NCBI RefSeq assembly: GCF_003269065.1
Contig: NZ_QLTA01000003.1
Coordinates: 1 to 64,000, forward strand
Direction of reading: 5' to 3'
Length of the DNA stretch: 64,000 nucleotides
Origin: Paracidovorax anthurii
Lineage (GTDB): Bacteria; Pseudomonadota; Gammaproteobacteria; Burkholderiales; Burkholderiaceae_C
Shown: positions 22,236-31,343 of the stretch, one piece after another
Layout of the letters: each line of letters opens with the position of its first letter
How positions within the stretch are numbered: the stretch's first letter is position 1
Translations under genes and position numbers: made by a program
Notes under the pieces: generated by a model
What the model was told of the DNA's origin: nothing
Seen by the model: only the letters and a program-made list of their open reading frames with translations
The model's database searches: none

Positions 22236-23023
22236 GCGGCCAACTCCATCGCGCGGGCGTCCCGGGTGCCGAGGGTCGGCAGCCATTGCAGGGCCTGGGA
22301 GAAGTCGGTGAAGGGCGCGTGGGCGATGCCGTGGCTGACGCAGTGGCCGATGAGCTTGTACTTGGCCAGCACGAAGTCCGCGCGGCCGGAGACGCAGAAG
22401 TCCGACGTGCTGTCGCCCACGAACAGCACCCGCCCATGGAGCGTGCGCTGCTCCGCGAGCCGCTCGCACTTGCAGTTGCCGCTGGCGCGGGCGCAGGCCG
22501 CGCTGGCCCAGGGCGATTCCAGGCGCCATTGGCGGGGGCCGGCCTGCACCAGGCGGTTGGCGATCACGGGCAGGCCGTCCAGGCCGTGGCGTGCCAGCAC
22601 GGCCCGGATGGCGTAGTCGATGCCGTCGCTCACCACCTGCACCGGCATCCCCAGGGCCTGGGCGGCCCGCACGAAGGCGCCGAAATGCGGGTCCACGGCG
22701 ATCGTGGCGAGATGGGCGTCGAGTTCGGCGCGGTCCATGTCGAGTAGCGCCACCTGGCCTTTCATGCATTCGCGCGATCCGATCTCGCCGCGCTCCCAGG
22801 CCTCTTCGAGCGCCTCCCAGCCCGGGCGGCCGAAGCGCTGCAGCAGGGAGTCGGTCACGTCCTCCGTGCTGATGGTGCCGTCGAAGTCGCATTGCACCAT
22901 CCAGCCCGGGGACGGTTCACGGTGCAGCACCACCGGCGTGGCCGCGATGGCGTGCCTGCGCGCGGGGGTGGACGAGGAGGAGGGGAAGTGGGTCGTCATC
23001 GGTGCATCCCGTGTCGGTCTCAT
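22232..23023 (-). CDS. HAD-superfamily phosphatase (MtnX/SerB-like, subfamily IB)
   Basis: A 263-residue protein. The HAD motif I is QCDFDGTISTEDVTD, motif II corresponds to QVVSDGIDYAI, and motif III/IV is VLFVGDSTSDF, as in MtnX and phosphoserine phosphatases. It should dephosphorylate a small phospho-substrate in the cytoplasm. The start at 23023 is chosen because it forms ATGA with the upstream stop, as at every other junction of this operon; an ATG at 22999 would give a protein 8 residues shorter. A poorly conserved 33-residue N-terminal extension precedes the fold. Confidence 0.82.
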   Translation of the reverse strand: MRPTRDAPMTTHFPSSSSTPARRHAIAATPVVLHREPSPGWMVQCDFDGTISTEDVTDSLLQRFGRPGWEALEEAWERGEIGSRECMKGQVALLDMDRAELDAHLATIAVDPHFGAFVRAAQALGMPVQVVSDGIDYAIRAVLARHGLDGLPVIANRLVQAGPRQWRLESPWASAACARASGNCKCERLAEQRTLHGRVLFVGDSTSDFCVSGRADFVLAKYKLIGHCVSHGIAHAPFTDFSQALQWLPTLGTRDARAMELAA

Positions 23024-23964
23024 GGATGGAAGCGCACGCGCACGGCCTGGCCGGGGCGCGCCTGGGTGGGGGCCTGGTCGAACTCCAGGACGCATTCCAC
23101 GACCCGCACCGGGCCGCGCTGGGCGTCTTCCTGCAGCCGTCCCGCGCCGAGCACGGGGCTCATGCGCACCACGCGCGCGGGCGGCAGGGCCGTGGGCGCG
23201 GTATCGCCGTCCGTGGTGATGGAGGCGCGCATGCCGGGCTGCACCGCCGCCGCGTAGCTTTCGTTGATCTCGGCCCGCACCACGAGCGGGCGGCGCGGCA
23301 GCAGGGTGACCGCCGCCGGCCCGCCCGACGCGGACAGAAGCCGCTGCCCGACCTGCGTGGCCACGCGCACGACGGTGCCGTCCTCGGGCGCGTGCAGCTC
23401 CCGCCGGGCGCTCTGGGCATGCAGCTGCGCCAGCCGCTGGCGGGCCACGTCGGTCTCCGCGCGGGCCACCGCAAGGTCGGATTCCGCACCGCGCAGGGCC
23501 TGCTCGGCCTCTTCGGCGCGCTGCGGCTCCGCCGCGCCCGCAGCAGCGGCCTCCGCGAGCCGCGCAGCGGTGCGGCGCAGCGCGGGAAGCTGCTGCGCAC
23601 GCGCACGCTGGCGCGCCTCGGCGAGCTGCAGTTCCGCCTGCGCCACGCCGGCCTCGGCCTGGGCCCCGGCGGCCGAGAGGCGCAGCAGCAGCTGGCCGCG
23701 GGTGACGCTCTGGCCCTCCTGCACGGCCAGGGTCTCCACCGCGCCATCCTGCAGGGGCGAGAGTTCGAGCAGGCCGCCCTGCACCTCGATGCGTCCCCGG
23801 GCCATGGCCACGCCGGCGGGGGCGGCCGGGGCTGCCTGCGGGTCGGCGGGGGCGGCGTGCTCGGTGCAGGCGGCCAGCATCGCCAGGGCCATGGCCGCCA
23901 GCGCCATCGCGGCGGTCGCGCGGCGCGGCGCGGGCTGTCGGGGGGAGGGGGGGAGGCGTTTCAT
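23020..23964 (-). CDS. HlyD-family membrane fusion lipoprotein
   Basis: A 314-residue periplasmic adaptor of a tripartite efflux pump. The signal sequence ends in a lipobox (MLAAC, Cys33), so it is probably an inner-membrane-anchored lipoprotein. The N-terminal half-lipoyl motif (DGAVETLAVQEGQSVTRGQLLLRL) is followed by an Ala/Gln/Arg-rich coiled-coil hairpin (about 95-190), the second lipoyl half (APEDGTVVRVATQVGQRL) and a beta-barrel domain. It is coupled by ATGA overlap to the ABC ATPase gene upstream. It should link the FtsX-like permease to the outer-membrane channel encoded at 25861-27378. Confidence 0.87.
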   Translation of the reverse strand: MKRLPPSPRQPAPRRATAAMALAAMALAMLAACTEHAAPADPQAAPAAPAGVAMARGRIEVQGGLLELSPLQDGAVETLAVQEGQSVTRGQLLLRLSAAGAQAEAGVAQAELQLAEARQRARAQQLPALRRTAARLAEAAAAGAAEPQRAEEAEQALRGAESDLAVARAETDVARQRLAQLHAQSARRELHAPEDGTVVRVATQVGQRLLSASGGPAAVTLLPRRPLVVRAEINESYAAAVQPGMRASITTDGDTAPTALPPARVVRMSPVLGAGRLQEDAQRGPVRVVECVLEFDQAPTQARPGQAVRVRFHP

Positions 23965-24731
23965 GGGGTCGTCGCTTCGGGCTCGGTGTCCGGCTGGCGC
24001 CAGTCGCTGCGGATGGCGCCGTCTTCCATGCCGAGCACGCGGTCGGCATGGCGGACGAGGCGCGGGTCATGGCTCACGCACAGCACCGTCGTGCCGTGCG
24101 CGCGGGCGATGCGGTGGAGGATGTCGATCACGCGCTGGCCGCTGTCGGCATCCAGCGCGCTGGTGGGTTCGTCGGCGAACAGCAACTGGGGCGACTTGGC
24201 GATGGCGCGGGCGATGGCCACGCGCTGCTTCTCGCCGCCCGAGAGCTGGGCCGGGCGCATGTGCGCGCGCTGCACGAGTCCCACCTCGTCCAGCGCCTGC
24301 CGGGCGCGGTGCGCGCTCTCGCGGTGGTTCATGCCCAGATAGCCCAGCGGCAGCTGCACCTGCTCCAGCGCGGTGAGGGCCGGAAACAGGTTGAAGCCCT
24401 GGAACACGAAGCCCGTGTGGTGCAGCCGGAAGCGTTCCAGCGCCTGCGCATCGAGCGTGCCCAGGTCTTCGCCGAGCGCCATGATCCGGCCCGCGTCGGG
24501 CTTCTGCAGGCCCGAGAGCAGGGACAGCAGGGTGCTCTTGCCGCACCCCGAGGGGCCCGAGATGAGCGTGAGCTCTCCCGCGTGGATGGTCAGGCCGAGC
24601 TGGCGCAGCACCTGCACCCGCACCACGCCGGAGACGAAGGACTTGTGCAGATCCACGGCCTGCAGGCTCGGCGCACCGCGCGGTGCGCGGGCCGGTGCCG
24701 CGGGAAGGGGGCGTGTGCCGATGGAGTTCAT
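23961..24731 (-). CDS. ABC transporter ATP-binding protein (LolD/MacB type)
   Basis: A 256-residue ATPase. Walker A GPSGCGKST, the Q-loop in GFVFQGFNLFPALT, signature LSGGEKQRVAIARA, Walker B LLFADEPTSALD and the H-loop in VLCVSHD are all intact. The FQxFNL pattern and size place it in the MacB/LolD group that partners FtsX-like permeases. The start overlaps the permease stop as ATGA. It supplies energy for the tripartite exporter of this operon. Confidence 0.92.
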   Translation of the reverse strand: MNSIGTRPLPAAPARAPRGAPSLQAVDLHKSFVSGVVRVQVLRQLGLTIHAGELTLISGPSGCGKSTLLSLLSGLQKPDAGRIMALGEDLGTLDAQALERFRLHHTGFVFQGFNLFPALTALEQVQLPLGYLGMNHRESAHRARQALDEVGLVQRAHMRPAQLSGGEKQRVAIARAIAKSPQLLFADEPTSALDADSGQRVIDILHRIARAHGTTVLCVSHDPRLVRHADRVLGMEDGAIRSDWRQPDTEPEATTP

Positions 24732-25864
24732 CGCAGCAGCAGGGCGGGGTCGGCGGCCATGAGGCCGCGCATGGCGAAAATGCCCGAGAGCAGGGACACC
24801 GCGCCCACCAGGGAGGCGCAGGCGAGGGCGGTGAACGGCGTCATCGCCACGGGCACGCCGTGCGCGGAGGCGAGCGTGAGCAGCACGGCGCTGGCGCTGG
24901 CGCCCAGCAGCAGCCCCAGGCCGCCAATCCAGCAGGCCTGCTCGATCACCAGGCGCCCCAGCGCCCGGCGGCTCACCCCCAGCGCGTTGAGCACGGCGTA
25001 TTCGCGGGCCGATCCCGCCACCACGCCCATGAGCGACTGGCTGGTGACCACCGTGCCCACGAGGCACACGATGCCGACCATGAAGAGCACGGCCACGCCC
25101 GCGCCGGTGTCCAGCAGCCAATAGAGCTGGGAGCGGCGCGCGAACTGGCGCGACGTCCAGACCTCGAAGGGGCCGAAGCCCGCCGCGCCGGCGGCCAGCC
25201 GCGCCTGCACCTGGGGCGCCTGGGCCGGCGTGTGCGTGCGCGCCACCACGTAGGTGTGGCCCGCCGCGGCCTCGGAGCCGGCGATTTCGCGCGCGGAGTC
25301 CAGGGACGCCAGCACGTTCACGCCGCCCAGGCCGCGCAGTCCGTCCACCACGGCCACCACGTGGACCGGGTGGGCGTTGATCCAGGCCGTGCCGCCCACG
25401 TCGGTGCCCAGCGTGCCCAGGTCCGCGCGGTCCACGATCACGGCGCCCGGATCGCGCAAAGCGGCACGCTGCCATTCCGTCAGCAGCCGGGAGAAGAGCA
25501 TTCCGTCGGGCGCCGTGCGGATGCCCGACACGTACACCGACACCCCGCCGCCGCCGGCCTGGGTGCTGCGCCAGTCGCCGTCCACCCACAGATAGGGCTC
25601 GGTGGCGGCGACGTCGGGGTCCATGCCCAGGCGCAGGTCCACGTCGCGCCCGATCGGGCGCCCGAAATTCACGCTCTGCGTGCCCGGGTAGCCGGCCCAC
25701 AGGTTGGCTCCGGAGGCGCGCACGTACAGGGCGGCGCTGCCGAAGATGCCCAGCACCAGCGCGGCCTGCACCGCCAGCAGCACGCAGGAGAACCCCACCG
25801 CGAACACGGCGGGAACGAAGCGGCGCCACTCGTGTACCAGCGTCTTGCGGGCCAGCGCGATCAT
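24728..25864 (-). CDS. FtsX-like ABC transporter permease (MacB-type)
   Basis: A 378-residue permease with one N-terminal helix (about 17-40), a large periplasmic domain (about 45-255) and three C-terminal helices, the last ending near GIFAMRG. This is the layout of FtsX/MacB permeases, which act by mechanotransmission rather than by forming a channel. The segment GSAREYAVLNALGVSRRALGRLV is the typical cytoplasmic coupling loop. The gene is coupled on both sides by ATGA overlaps. Substrates of such pumps range from macrolides to peptides, lipids and siderophores. Confidence 0.9.
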   Translation of the reverse strand: MIALARKTLVHEWRRFVPAVFAVGFSCVLLAVQAALVLGIFGSAALYVRASGANLWAGYPGTQSVNFGRPIGRDVDLRLGMDPDVAATEPYLWVDGDWRSTQAGGGGVSVYVSGIRTAPDGMLFSRLLTEWQRAALRDPGAVIVDRADLGTLGTDVGGTAWINAHPVHVVAVVDGLRGLGGVNVLASLDSAREIAGSEAAAGHTYVVARTHTPAQAPQVQARLAAGAAGFGPFEVWTSRQFARRSQLYWLLDTGAGVAVLFMVGIVCLVGTVVTSQSLMGVVAGSAREYAVLNALGVSRRALGRLVIEQACWIGGLGLLLGASASAVLLTLASAHGVPVAMTPFTALACASLVGAVSLLSGIFAMRGLMAADPALLLR

Positions 25865-27378
25865 GGCGCCCCCCGGGCCTGTCCGCTGGCGGGGGCCGCC
25901 GCCGTGTCCAGGGCCTCCGCGGGCAGCGGGGCGCCGCCCAGCGCCTTGTAGAGGGCGACGAAGGCCAGCGCGCGCGCGTCCCGGGCGGTGGCCTGCTCCG
26001 ACTCGGCCTGCAGCAGCGCGCGCTGGGTGGCGAGCGCGTCGTATTCGCTCGCCAGACCCAGCCGCACGCGGGTGCGGGCGACCTCGGTGCGCTCGCCCCA
26101 GGCCGCCACGGCCGTTCCCAGGGCGTCGGCCCGCGCTTGCTGCGCGGAGAGCGCGGCCAGGGCGCCTTCGGCTTCCGCCACGGCGGTGCGCACGGCGCGC
26201 TCGTAGCCCAGGGCCGCGCCTTCGAGCGCCTGGGTCTGCGCATCCACCTGCATCCGCCGGCGGCCCCAGTCGAAGAGCGGGATGTCGATCACCGGCCCGA
26301 TGGCGGGGGCGTTGTCGCTGGTCGTGCGGCGGTTGCGCGTGATGTTGTATGAATAGAGCAGCGATCCCATGATCGCGATCCGGGGATAGAGCTCGGAGCG
26401 AGCCAGGCCCAAGCCGGCCGCGGCCTTGCGTACCCCGGCCTCCGCCGCGTGCACGTCGGGCCGCGTGCGCAGCAGGTCCGCGGGCAGCGATGCGAAGGCG
26501 AACGGCGGCAGGGTCGCCGCAGCCTCGGCAGCCTCCGGCGCGGTCCAGGCCGGGTCCGGCGCGACGCGGCCCAGCAGCACCGACAGGGCTTGCGCGGCCC
26601 GGGCGAGGGCTTCTTCGGGTGCGGCGCGTGCCGCGCGGGTCTGGGCGGTGCGCACGCGGGCCTGGGTGCTGTCGTCGGCCGAGCCGATCCGGGTGCGCTG
26701 GCGCACGTCGGCGAGCGTGGCGGCGCGGCCGTCGAGCGCGCCCATGCGGTCCAGCAGGTGCAGTTGCCGGCGGGCGGCCTGCAGGTCGAGGTAATTGCGC
26801 ACGACATCGGCCACCACCGCCACGCGCACGCCCTGGCTGTCGGCCTGAGCGGAGTCGGCATCGGCATCGGCCGCCGCGCGGATGCTCTCGCCCGCGCCGA
26901 ACAGGCCCAGCTCCCAGGCCATGTCGATGCTGGCGTGGAAGTAGGTGTCGGTGGCCGAGATGTCCTGCAGCGTGCGGGCCCCCGCGCTGAACGACGGGCG
27001 GAACTGCACCGCCGCGCGGCCAGCCTGCAGGCGCGCCTCGCGCAGCCGGCGGGCGGCGGCCGCGAGGTCGAGGTTCTTTTCCAGCGCTTCCTCCACCATC
27101 GCATCGAGGGTGGGGTCGCGGAAGGCTTTCCACCATGCGCGCAGCTCCGGCGCGGTCGCGCCCTGGGGCACGGGGGCGGTCCATGCCGGGGGCATGGCCG
27201 GGGCCTGCGGGCGCCCGGCGCCGCCGTCCGTTGCGGCGCAGCCGGCCAGCAGGGAGAGCGCCACGGCCAGCGGGCCGAAGCGGTGGGGGCGCAAGGGGTG
27301 GAGAAGAGAAGGCACGCGCAGGCTGGGATCGTCTTCGGGAGTGGGGTGCATTGGATCGCCCGAAGCTTTCGCGGCCAT
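25861..27378 (-). CDS. Outer-membrane factor lipoprotein (NodT/OprM family)
   Basis: A TolC-like trench channel of up to 505 residues. A signal sequence leads to the lipobox LLAGC, and the mature protein shows the repeated helical hairpins of the family: WWKAFRDPTLDAMVEEALEKNLDLAAAARRL, RPDVHAAEAGVRKAAAGLGLARSELYPRI and IDIPLFDWGRRRMQVDAQ. First gene of the eight-gene operon and divergent from the response regulator gene at 27470, which suggests control by that system. The ATG at 27351 is an alternative start; neither has a clear ribosome-binding site. Confidence 0.88.
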   Translation of the reverse strand: MAAKASGDPMHPTPEDDPSLRVPSLLHPLRPHRFGPLAVALSLLAGCAATDGGAGRPQAPAMPPAWTAPVPQGATAPELRAWWKAFRDPTLDAMVEEALEKNLDLAAAARRLREARLQAGRAAVQFRPSFSAGARTLQDISATDTYFHASIDMAWELGLFGAGESIRAAADADADSAQADSQGVRVAVVADVVRNYLDLQAARRQLHLLDRMGALDGRAATLADVRQRTRIGSADDSTQARVRTAQTRAARAAPEEALARAAQALSVLLGRVAPDPAWTAPEAAEAAATLPPFAFASLPADLLRTRPDVHAAEAGVRKAAAGLGLARSELYPRIAIMGSLLYSYNITRNRRTTSDNAPAIGPVIDIPLFDWGRRRMQVDAQTQALEGAALGYERAVRTAVAEAEGALAALSAQQARADALGTAVAAWGERTEVARTRVRLGLASEYDALATQRALLQAESEQATARDARALAFVALYKALGGAPLPAEALDTAAAPASGQARGAP

Positions 27379-27469
27379 GCATGGGATATGGAGGGTTCGT
27401 GGAGACGCAGGGGCATTGCCCGCGGCAGGCCGGCGCTATAGATAATCCAGCCAGCACCGCCTTCACTCC

Positions 27470-28210
27470 ATGAATCTCCCCGCACCTTTCCAGGCCCCGG
27501 GCCCCCTCGTCCTCGTGGTGGAGGACGAGCCGGGGATCGCCAGTGTCCTCACCGCCTACCTGGAGCGCGGCGGCATGCGGGCGCGGCAGGCATCCGACGG
27601 CCTGGATGCCCTGCGCCTCTTCCGCCAACTCAAGCCCGACATGGTCCTGCTGGACATCCACCTGCCGGGCATGGACGGGCTGGACCTGCTGCGCGCGATC
27701 CGCGAGGACGGGCAGACGCCCGTCATCATGGTCACGGCCCTGGCCGACGACGTGGACAAGCTGCTCGGCCTGCGCCTGGGCGCCGACGACTACGTGGTCA
27801 AGCCCTTCAGCCCGCCCGAGGTGGTGGCGCGCGTGCGCGCCGTGCTGCGGCGCGTGTACTCGCCGCCGGCGGCCCCGGCGCGCGGCGCGGCGCCCATCCG
27901 GGTCGGCCGCATCGAGATCGACCAGGAGGCGCATGCGGCGTTCGCCCATGGCGACGATGGCAAGGCCGTGGCGCTGCCGCTCACGCTCACCGAGTTCCGC
28001 CTGCTCGCCTGCCTCGCGGCCCAGCCCCGCCGCTGCTTCTCGCGCGGCCACCTCATCGAGCACTGCCTGCCCGAGAGCGATGCGCTCGACCGGGTGATCG
28101 ATTCCCACCTCTCCAAGCTGCGCCGCAAGCTGCAGCAGGCCGGGCAGGGCGACCTGATCGAAACCGTGCGCGGCATCGGCTACCGGCTCTGGCCCGGGGA
28201 CGCCCCCTGA
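27470..28210 (+). CDS. OmpR/PhoB-family response regulator
   Basis: A 246-residue two-domain regulator. The receiver domain has the acidic pair VVEDEP, the phosphorylated Asp62 in VLLDIHLPG, the conserved Thr in VTALAD and Lys in VVKPFSP. The DNA-binding winged helix follows, with LTLTEFRLLACLAAQP and RVIDSHLSKLRRKL...TVRGIGYRL. It is 2 bp from the sensor kinase gene and divergent, at 91 bp, from the exporter operon, so it probably controls that operon. BaeR-like systems that sense envelope stress are the closest analogy I can offer. Confidence 0.93.
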   Translation: MNLPAPFQAPGPLVLVVEDEPGIASVLTAYLERGGMRARQASDGLDALRLFRQLKPDMVLLDIHLPGMDGLDLLRAIREDGQTPVIMVTALADDVDKLLGLRLGADDYVVKPFSPPEVVARVRAVLRRVYSPPAAPARGAAPIRVGRIEIDQEAHAAFAHGDDGKAVALPLTLTEFRLLACLAAQPRRCFSRGHLIEHCLPESDALDRVIDSHLSKLRRKLQQAGQGDLIETVRGIGYRLWPGDAP

Positions 28211-28212
28211 CC

Positions 28213-29385
28213 ATGGAGCGCGCCGCCGCGATGCAGGGCCCCCTGCTCAACCGCGTCTGGGTCCGGTTCGGCCTGTGCATCGCGGCCACGGTGGTGGCCA
28301 CGATGGCCTTGCTGACGGCCAGCGTCATGCTGTTCTCCGAGATCCAGTACCGCGACTTCTACCGCAGCCTGCCCGTGGAGGTGCAGCGCGAACTCAGCGA
28401 CCTGCGCGACCGCGACATGGAGGACAGCCCCCGGGCCATGGAGATCTACGGCCACTACTGGCATGGCGATCTGCTGTTCGGGGAGAAATGGTCGCTGGTG
28501 GTGGGCCTGGTCGTGTGCCTGCCCGTCGGGCTGGTGGTGGGCTTCTGGGTGTCGCGCATCGTCACGCTGCCCCTGGCGTCCATGGCCGAGGTGGCTTCGC
28601 ACGTGGCCGTGGGCGACTTCACGCTGCGTGCCCAGCCCGGCCGATACCACGATGAGATGGCCGATATGGTGCGCCACTTCAACCAGATGATCGATTCGCT
28701 GGAGCGCATGGCCAAGGAGCGCCGCGCCACGGCGGCGTCCATCTCGCACGAGTTGCGCACGCCGCTCGCCGTGCTGCGCGTGCGGCTGCATGCGATCTGC
28801 GACGGCGTCATCGAGGCCGATGCGGCCGAGTCGCGCGCGCTGCTGGACCAGGTCGAGTACCTGGGCCGCCTCGTGGGCGATCTGCATACGCTGTCCATGG
28901 CGGAGGCGGGGCAGCTGTCGCTGGAGACCTGCACGGTGGACCTGACCGATCTGGTGCGCGATGCGCTGGCGGGCCATGCCCAGCACATCGCGGACCATGG
29001 CGTGGTGCTGGACCTGCGGCTGGACGTGCCTGCGGGGACGGCCCTCGTGGAGGTGGACCCGGACCGCATGCGGCAGATCCTGTTCAACCTCGTCGAGAAC
29101 GCCCTTCGCCATGCCGCCGGGGGGGGCTGGCTGGGCGTGGAGGTGGCCCTGACCGGCGTGGCCGTCGCGCTGCGCGTGAGCGATGCCGGTGTCGGCTTGC
29201 CGCCCCATGTGCTGGAGCGCCCGTTCGAGCGCTTCCCGCACGCGCCGGGGCGGCGCGGCGATGGCTCGGGGCTCGGCCTGTCCATCGTGCAGGCGCTGGC
29301 GCAGCGCCAGGGCGGCGGCGTGCGCGTGGAAAACCGCGCCGAGGGCGGGACCTGCTTCACGGTGGAGTTTCCGCTCGCCGCCTGA
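28213..29385 (+). CDS. Sensor histidine kinase (BaeS-like)
   Basis: A 390-residue membrane kinase. Two helices (about 18-41 and 95-117) bracket a short periplasmic sensor of about 50 residues rich in acidic and aromatic residues. HAMP, dimerisation and catalytic domains follow: the phosphorylated His179 in SISHELRTPLAVLR, N-box LFNLVENALRHA, G1 SDAGVGLP and G2 GDGSGLGLSIV. The small sensor suggests a membrane or metal/peptide stimulus. Partner of the preceding regulator; the pair lies next to the exporter genes. Confidence 0.92.
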   Translation: MERAAAMQGPLLNRVWVRFGLCIAATVVATMALLTASVMLFSEIQYRDFYRSLPVEVQRELSDLRDRDMEDSPRAMEIYGHYWHGDLLFGEKWSLVVGLVVCLPVGLVVGFWVSRIVTLPLASMAEVASHVAVGDFTLRAQPGRYHDEMADMVRHFNQMIDSLERMAKERRATAASISHELRTPLAVLRVRLHAICDGVIEADAAESRALLDQVEYLGRLVGDLHTLSMAEAGQLSLETCTVDLTDLVRDALAGHAQHIADHGVVLDLRLDVPAGTALVEVDPDRMRQILFNLVENALRHAAGGGWLGVEVALTGVAVALRVSDAGVGLPPHVLERPFERFPHAPGRRGDGSGLGLSIVQALAQRQGGGVRVENRAEGGTCFTVEFPLAA

Positions 29386-29541
29386 CGCGGTGCCGCATTC
29401 TGCGCTGCGGCACACAGTCCTACAGGGGCTGCCGCCCATGGACCACAGGGGGGGCGGGGTGCGATTCCTACGATGGGACCCCATGGCGATGCCGTTGCAG
29501 GCGTCCCCTTTTTCCATCCCTTTCGCCACCTTCCAAGAGAC

Positions 29542-30042
29542 ATGCCCCCTCATTTCCTGAAGATCTGCGCAGCCCTCGCCACCGCCGCCCTGCTCACGGC
29601 CTGCGGCGGCGGCAACGATGAAGACCCCACCCCCAGCGACCAGACCAGCGTGTTCACGGTCACCAGCGCCACCACCTCGGGCCTGAACGGCGTGTACGGC
29701 GACGGCAACCTGAATCTGACCGACGTGGAGAAGCGCAATCCGATCGGCTCGGCGCCCGAAGTGTGCACATTCCGCTTCGACGGCGCGAAGAAGGTCGGCG
29801 CGAGCGACCAGGCCTTCGGCGACGTGCGCTACCAGCCCGACGCCAACATCCTGTACGTGGCCTTCCTGACCTTCGGCGGGCGCGAATTCAGCGCCACCGA
29901 CTGGAGCGACACCTCCGTGGTGCGCGATGCCAACCAGGTGCGCATCGCCAACAAGACGCTCACCGCCACCGACGGTTCGGGCGAGCGCGTCACGGTTTCC
30001 GGCATCGTGCCCATGCGGCCCAACCGCCCCTCCGGCTGCTGA
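29542..30042 (+). CDS. Lipoprotein of unknown function
   Basis: A 166-residue protein beginning at the ATG at 29542, which has an AAGAGAC ribosome-binding site; the frame is open further upstream but that part is not signal-like. The signal peptide ends in the lipobox LLTAC (Cys21), followed by a Gly-rich linker. The mature domain (about 35-160) looks beta-rich, with TSGLNGVYGDGNLNLTDVEKRN and a single pair of cysteines (VCTF and the C-terminal SGC). No family recognised. A terminator follows, so it is a single-gene unit. Confidence 0.72.
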   Translation: MPPHFLKICAALATAALLTACGGGNDEDPTPSDQTSVFTVTSATTSGLNGVYGDGNLNLTDVEKRNPIGSAPEVCTFRFDGAKKVGASDQAFGDVRYQPDANILYVAFLTFGGREFSATDWSDTSVVRDANQVRIANKTLTATDGSGERVTVSGIVPMRPNRPSGC

Positions 30043-30086
30043 GTCCACGCTTTCGCGATTCCCCCCTCACCCCAACTTTGGGGTTT

Positions 30087-30121
30087 GCCCTGTCCTCCCC
30101 CGCGGGTGGACAGGGCTTTTT
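30087..30121 (+). terminator. Rho-independent terminator
   Basis: A 9-bp stem GCCCTGTCC / GGACAGGGC with a 12-nt loop, followed by five T residues, 45 bp after the lipoprotein gene. Confidence 0.88.
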
Positions 30122-30207
30122 CCATGGAGGCATGCCAAAGTGCATAACCCGCTCCAGCGCCCGCCTGCGTGGCCTCCCCGGCGCGGGCGATGGGACAATG
30201 GCGCCCC

Positions 30208-31287
30208 ATGACCGCAGCCGCCCCCACTTCCTCCTCTTCCGCATCCGCCCGCGCGGGCGACCTCACCATCACCCGGCCCGACGACTGGCACCTGCACGTG
30301 CGGGACGGCGAGCCCTTGCGCACCGTGGTGCCGCACACGGCCGCGCAGTTCGGGCGCGCGGTCATCATGCCCAACCTGCGCCCGCCCGTGACCACGGCCG
30401 CGCAGGCGCTCGCGTACAAGCAGCGCATCCTCGCCGCCGTGCCCGAGGGCGTGGCCTTCGAGCCGCTGATGACCCTCTATCTCACCGACAACCTCCCGCC
30501 CGAGGAGATCGCGCGCGCCAAGGAGGCCGGCGTGGTGGCCTGCAAGCTCTACCCGGCCGGCGCCACGACGAACAGCGATGCCGGCGTGACCGACCTGCGC
30601 AGGATCTACCCCGTGCTGGAGGCCATGCAGAAGGCGGGCCTGCTGCTGCTGGTGCACGGCGAGGTGACCGGCAACGACATCGACCTCTTCGACCGCGAGG
30701 CCGTCTTCATCGAGCGCCAGTTCATTCCGCTGCGCCGCGATTTCCCCGGGCTGAAGATCGTTTTCGAGCACATCACCACGCGCGAGGCCGCGCAGTACGT
30801 GGCTTCCAGCGATGCCTTCACGGCCGCCACGATCACGCCGCAGCACCTGCTGTTCAACCGCAACGCGATCTTCACGGGCGGCATCCGCCCGCACTACTAC
30901 TGCCTGCCCGTGCTCAAGCGCGAGACCCACCGCCTCGCGCTGGTGGAGGCCGCCACCAGCGGCAGCCCGAAGTTCTTCCTGGGAACGGACAGCGCGCCGC
31001 ACGCGGCCCACCTCAAGGAGCATGCCACGGGCTGCGCCGGCTGCTACAGCGCGCACGCGGCCATGGAGATGTATGCCGAGGCGTTCGACAACGCGGGCGC
31101 GCTCGACAAGCTCGAAGGCTTCGCGAGCTTCCACGGGCCGGCCTTCTACGGCCTGCCGCGCAACCCGGGCACGATCACGCTGCGCCGCGAGTCGTGGACG
31201 CCGCCCGAGAGCTTCCCGTTCGGCGAGGCGCAGTTGAAGCCGCTGCGCTCGGGCGATGCGCTGCCGTGGCGGATGGTGGCGGCATAG
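30208..31287 (+). CDS. pyrC: Dihydroorotase
   Basis: A 359-residue type II dihydroorotase, which closes carbamoyl-aspartate to dihydroorotate in pyrimidine synthesis. The binuclear zinc site is visible: DWHLHVRDG (first His pair), the lysine to be carboxylated in [21 protein letters not shown] and the final Asp in FLGTDSAPH. Also present are [10 protein letters not shown] and the carbamoyl-aspartate binding loop near [10 protein letters not shown]. The start at 30208 gives a short Ala/Ser-rich leader before the catalytic fold, and an in-frame ATG at 30169 is less likely. Confidence 0.96.
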   Translation: MTAAAPTSSSSASARAGDLTITRPDDWHLHVRDGEPLRTVVPHTAAQFGRAVIMPNLRPPVTTAAQALAYKQRILAAVPEGVAFEPLMTLYLTDNLPPEEIARAKEAGVVACKLYPAGATTNSDAGVTDLRRIYPVLEAMQKAGLLLLVHGEVTGNDIDLFDREAVFIERQFIPLRRDFPGLKIVFEHITTREAAQYVASSDAFTAATITPQHLLFNRNAIFTGGIRPHYYCLPVLKRETHRLALVEAATSGSPKFFLGTDSAPHAAHLKEHATGCAGCYSAHAAMEMYAEAFDNAGALDKLEGFASFHGPAFYGLPRNPGTITLRRESWTPPESFPFGEAQLKPLRSGDALPWRMVAA

Positions 31288-31343
31288 CCGCGCAACCGCG
31301 TTCGTCCAGCGATGGGCTGTTGAAAAAAGAGGGAGGGCCGTGG

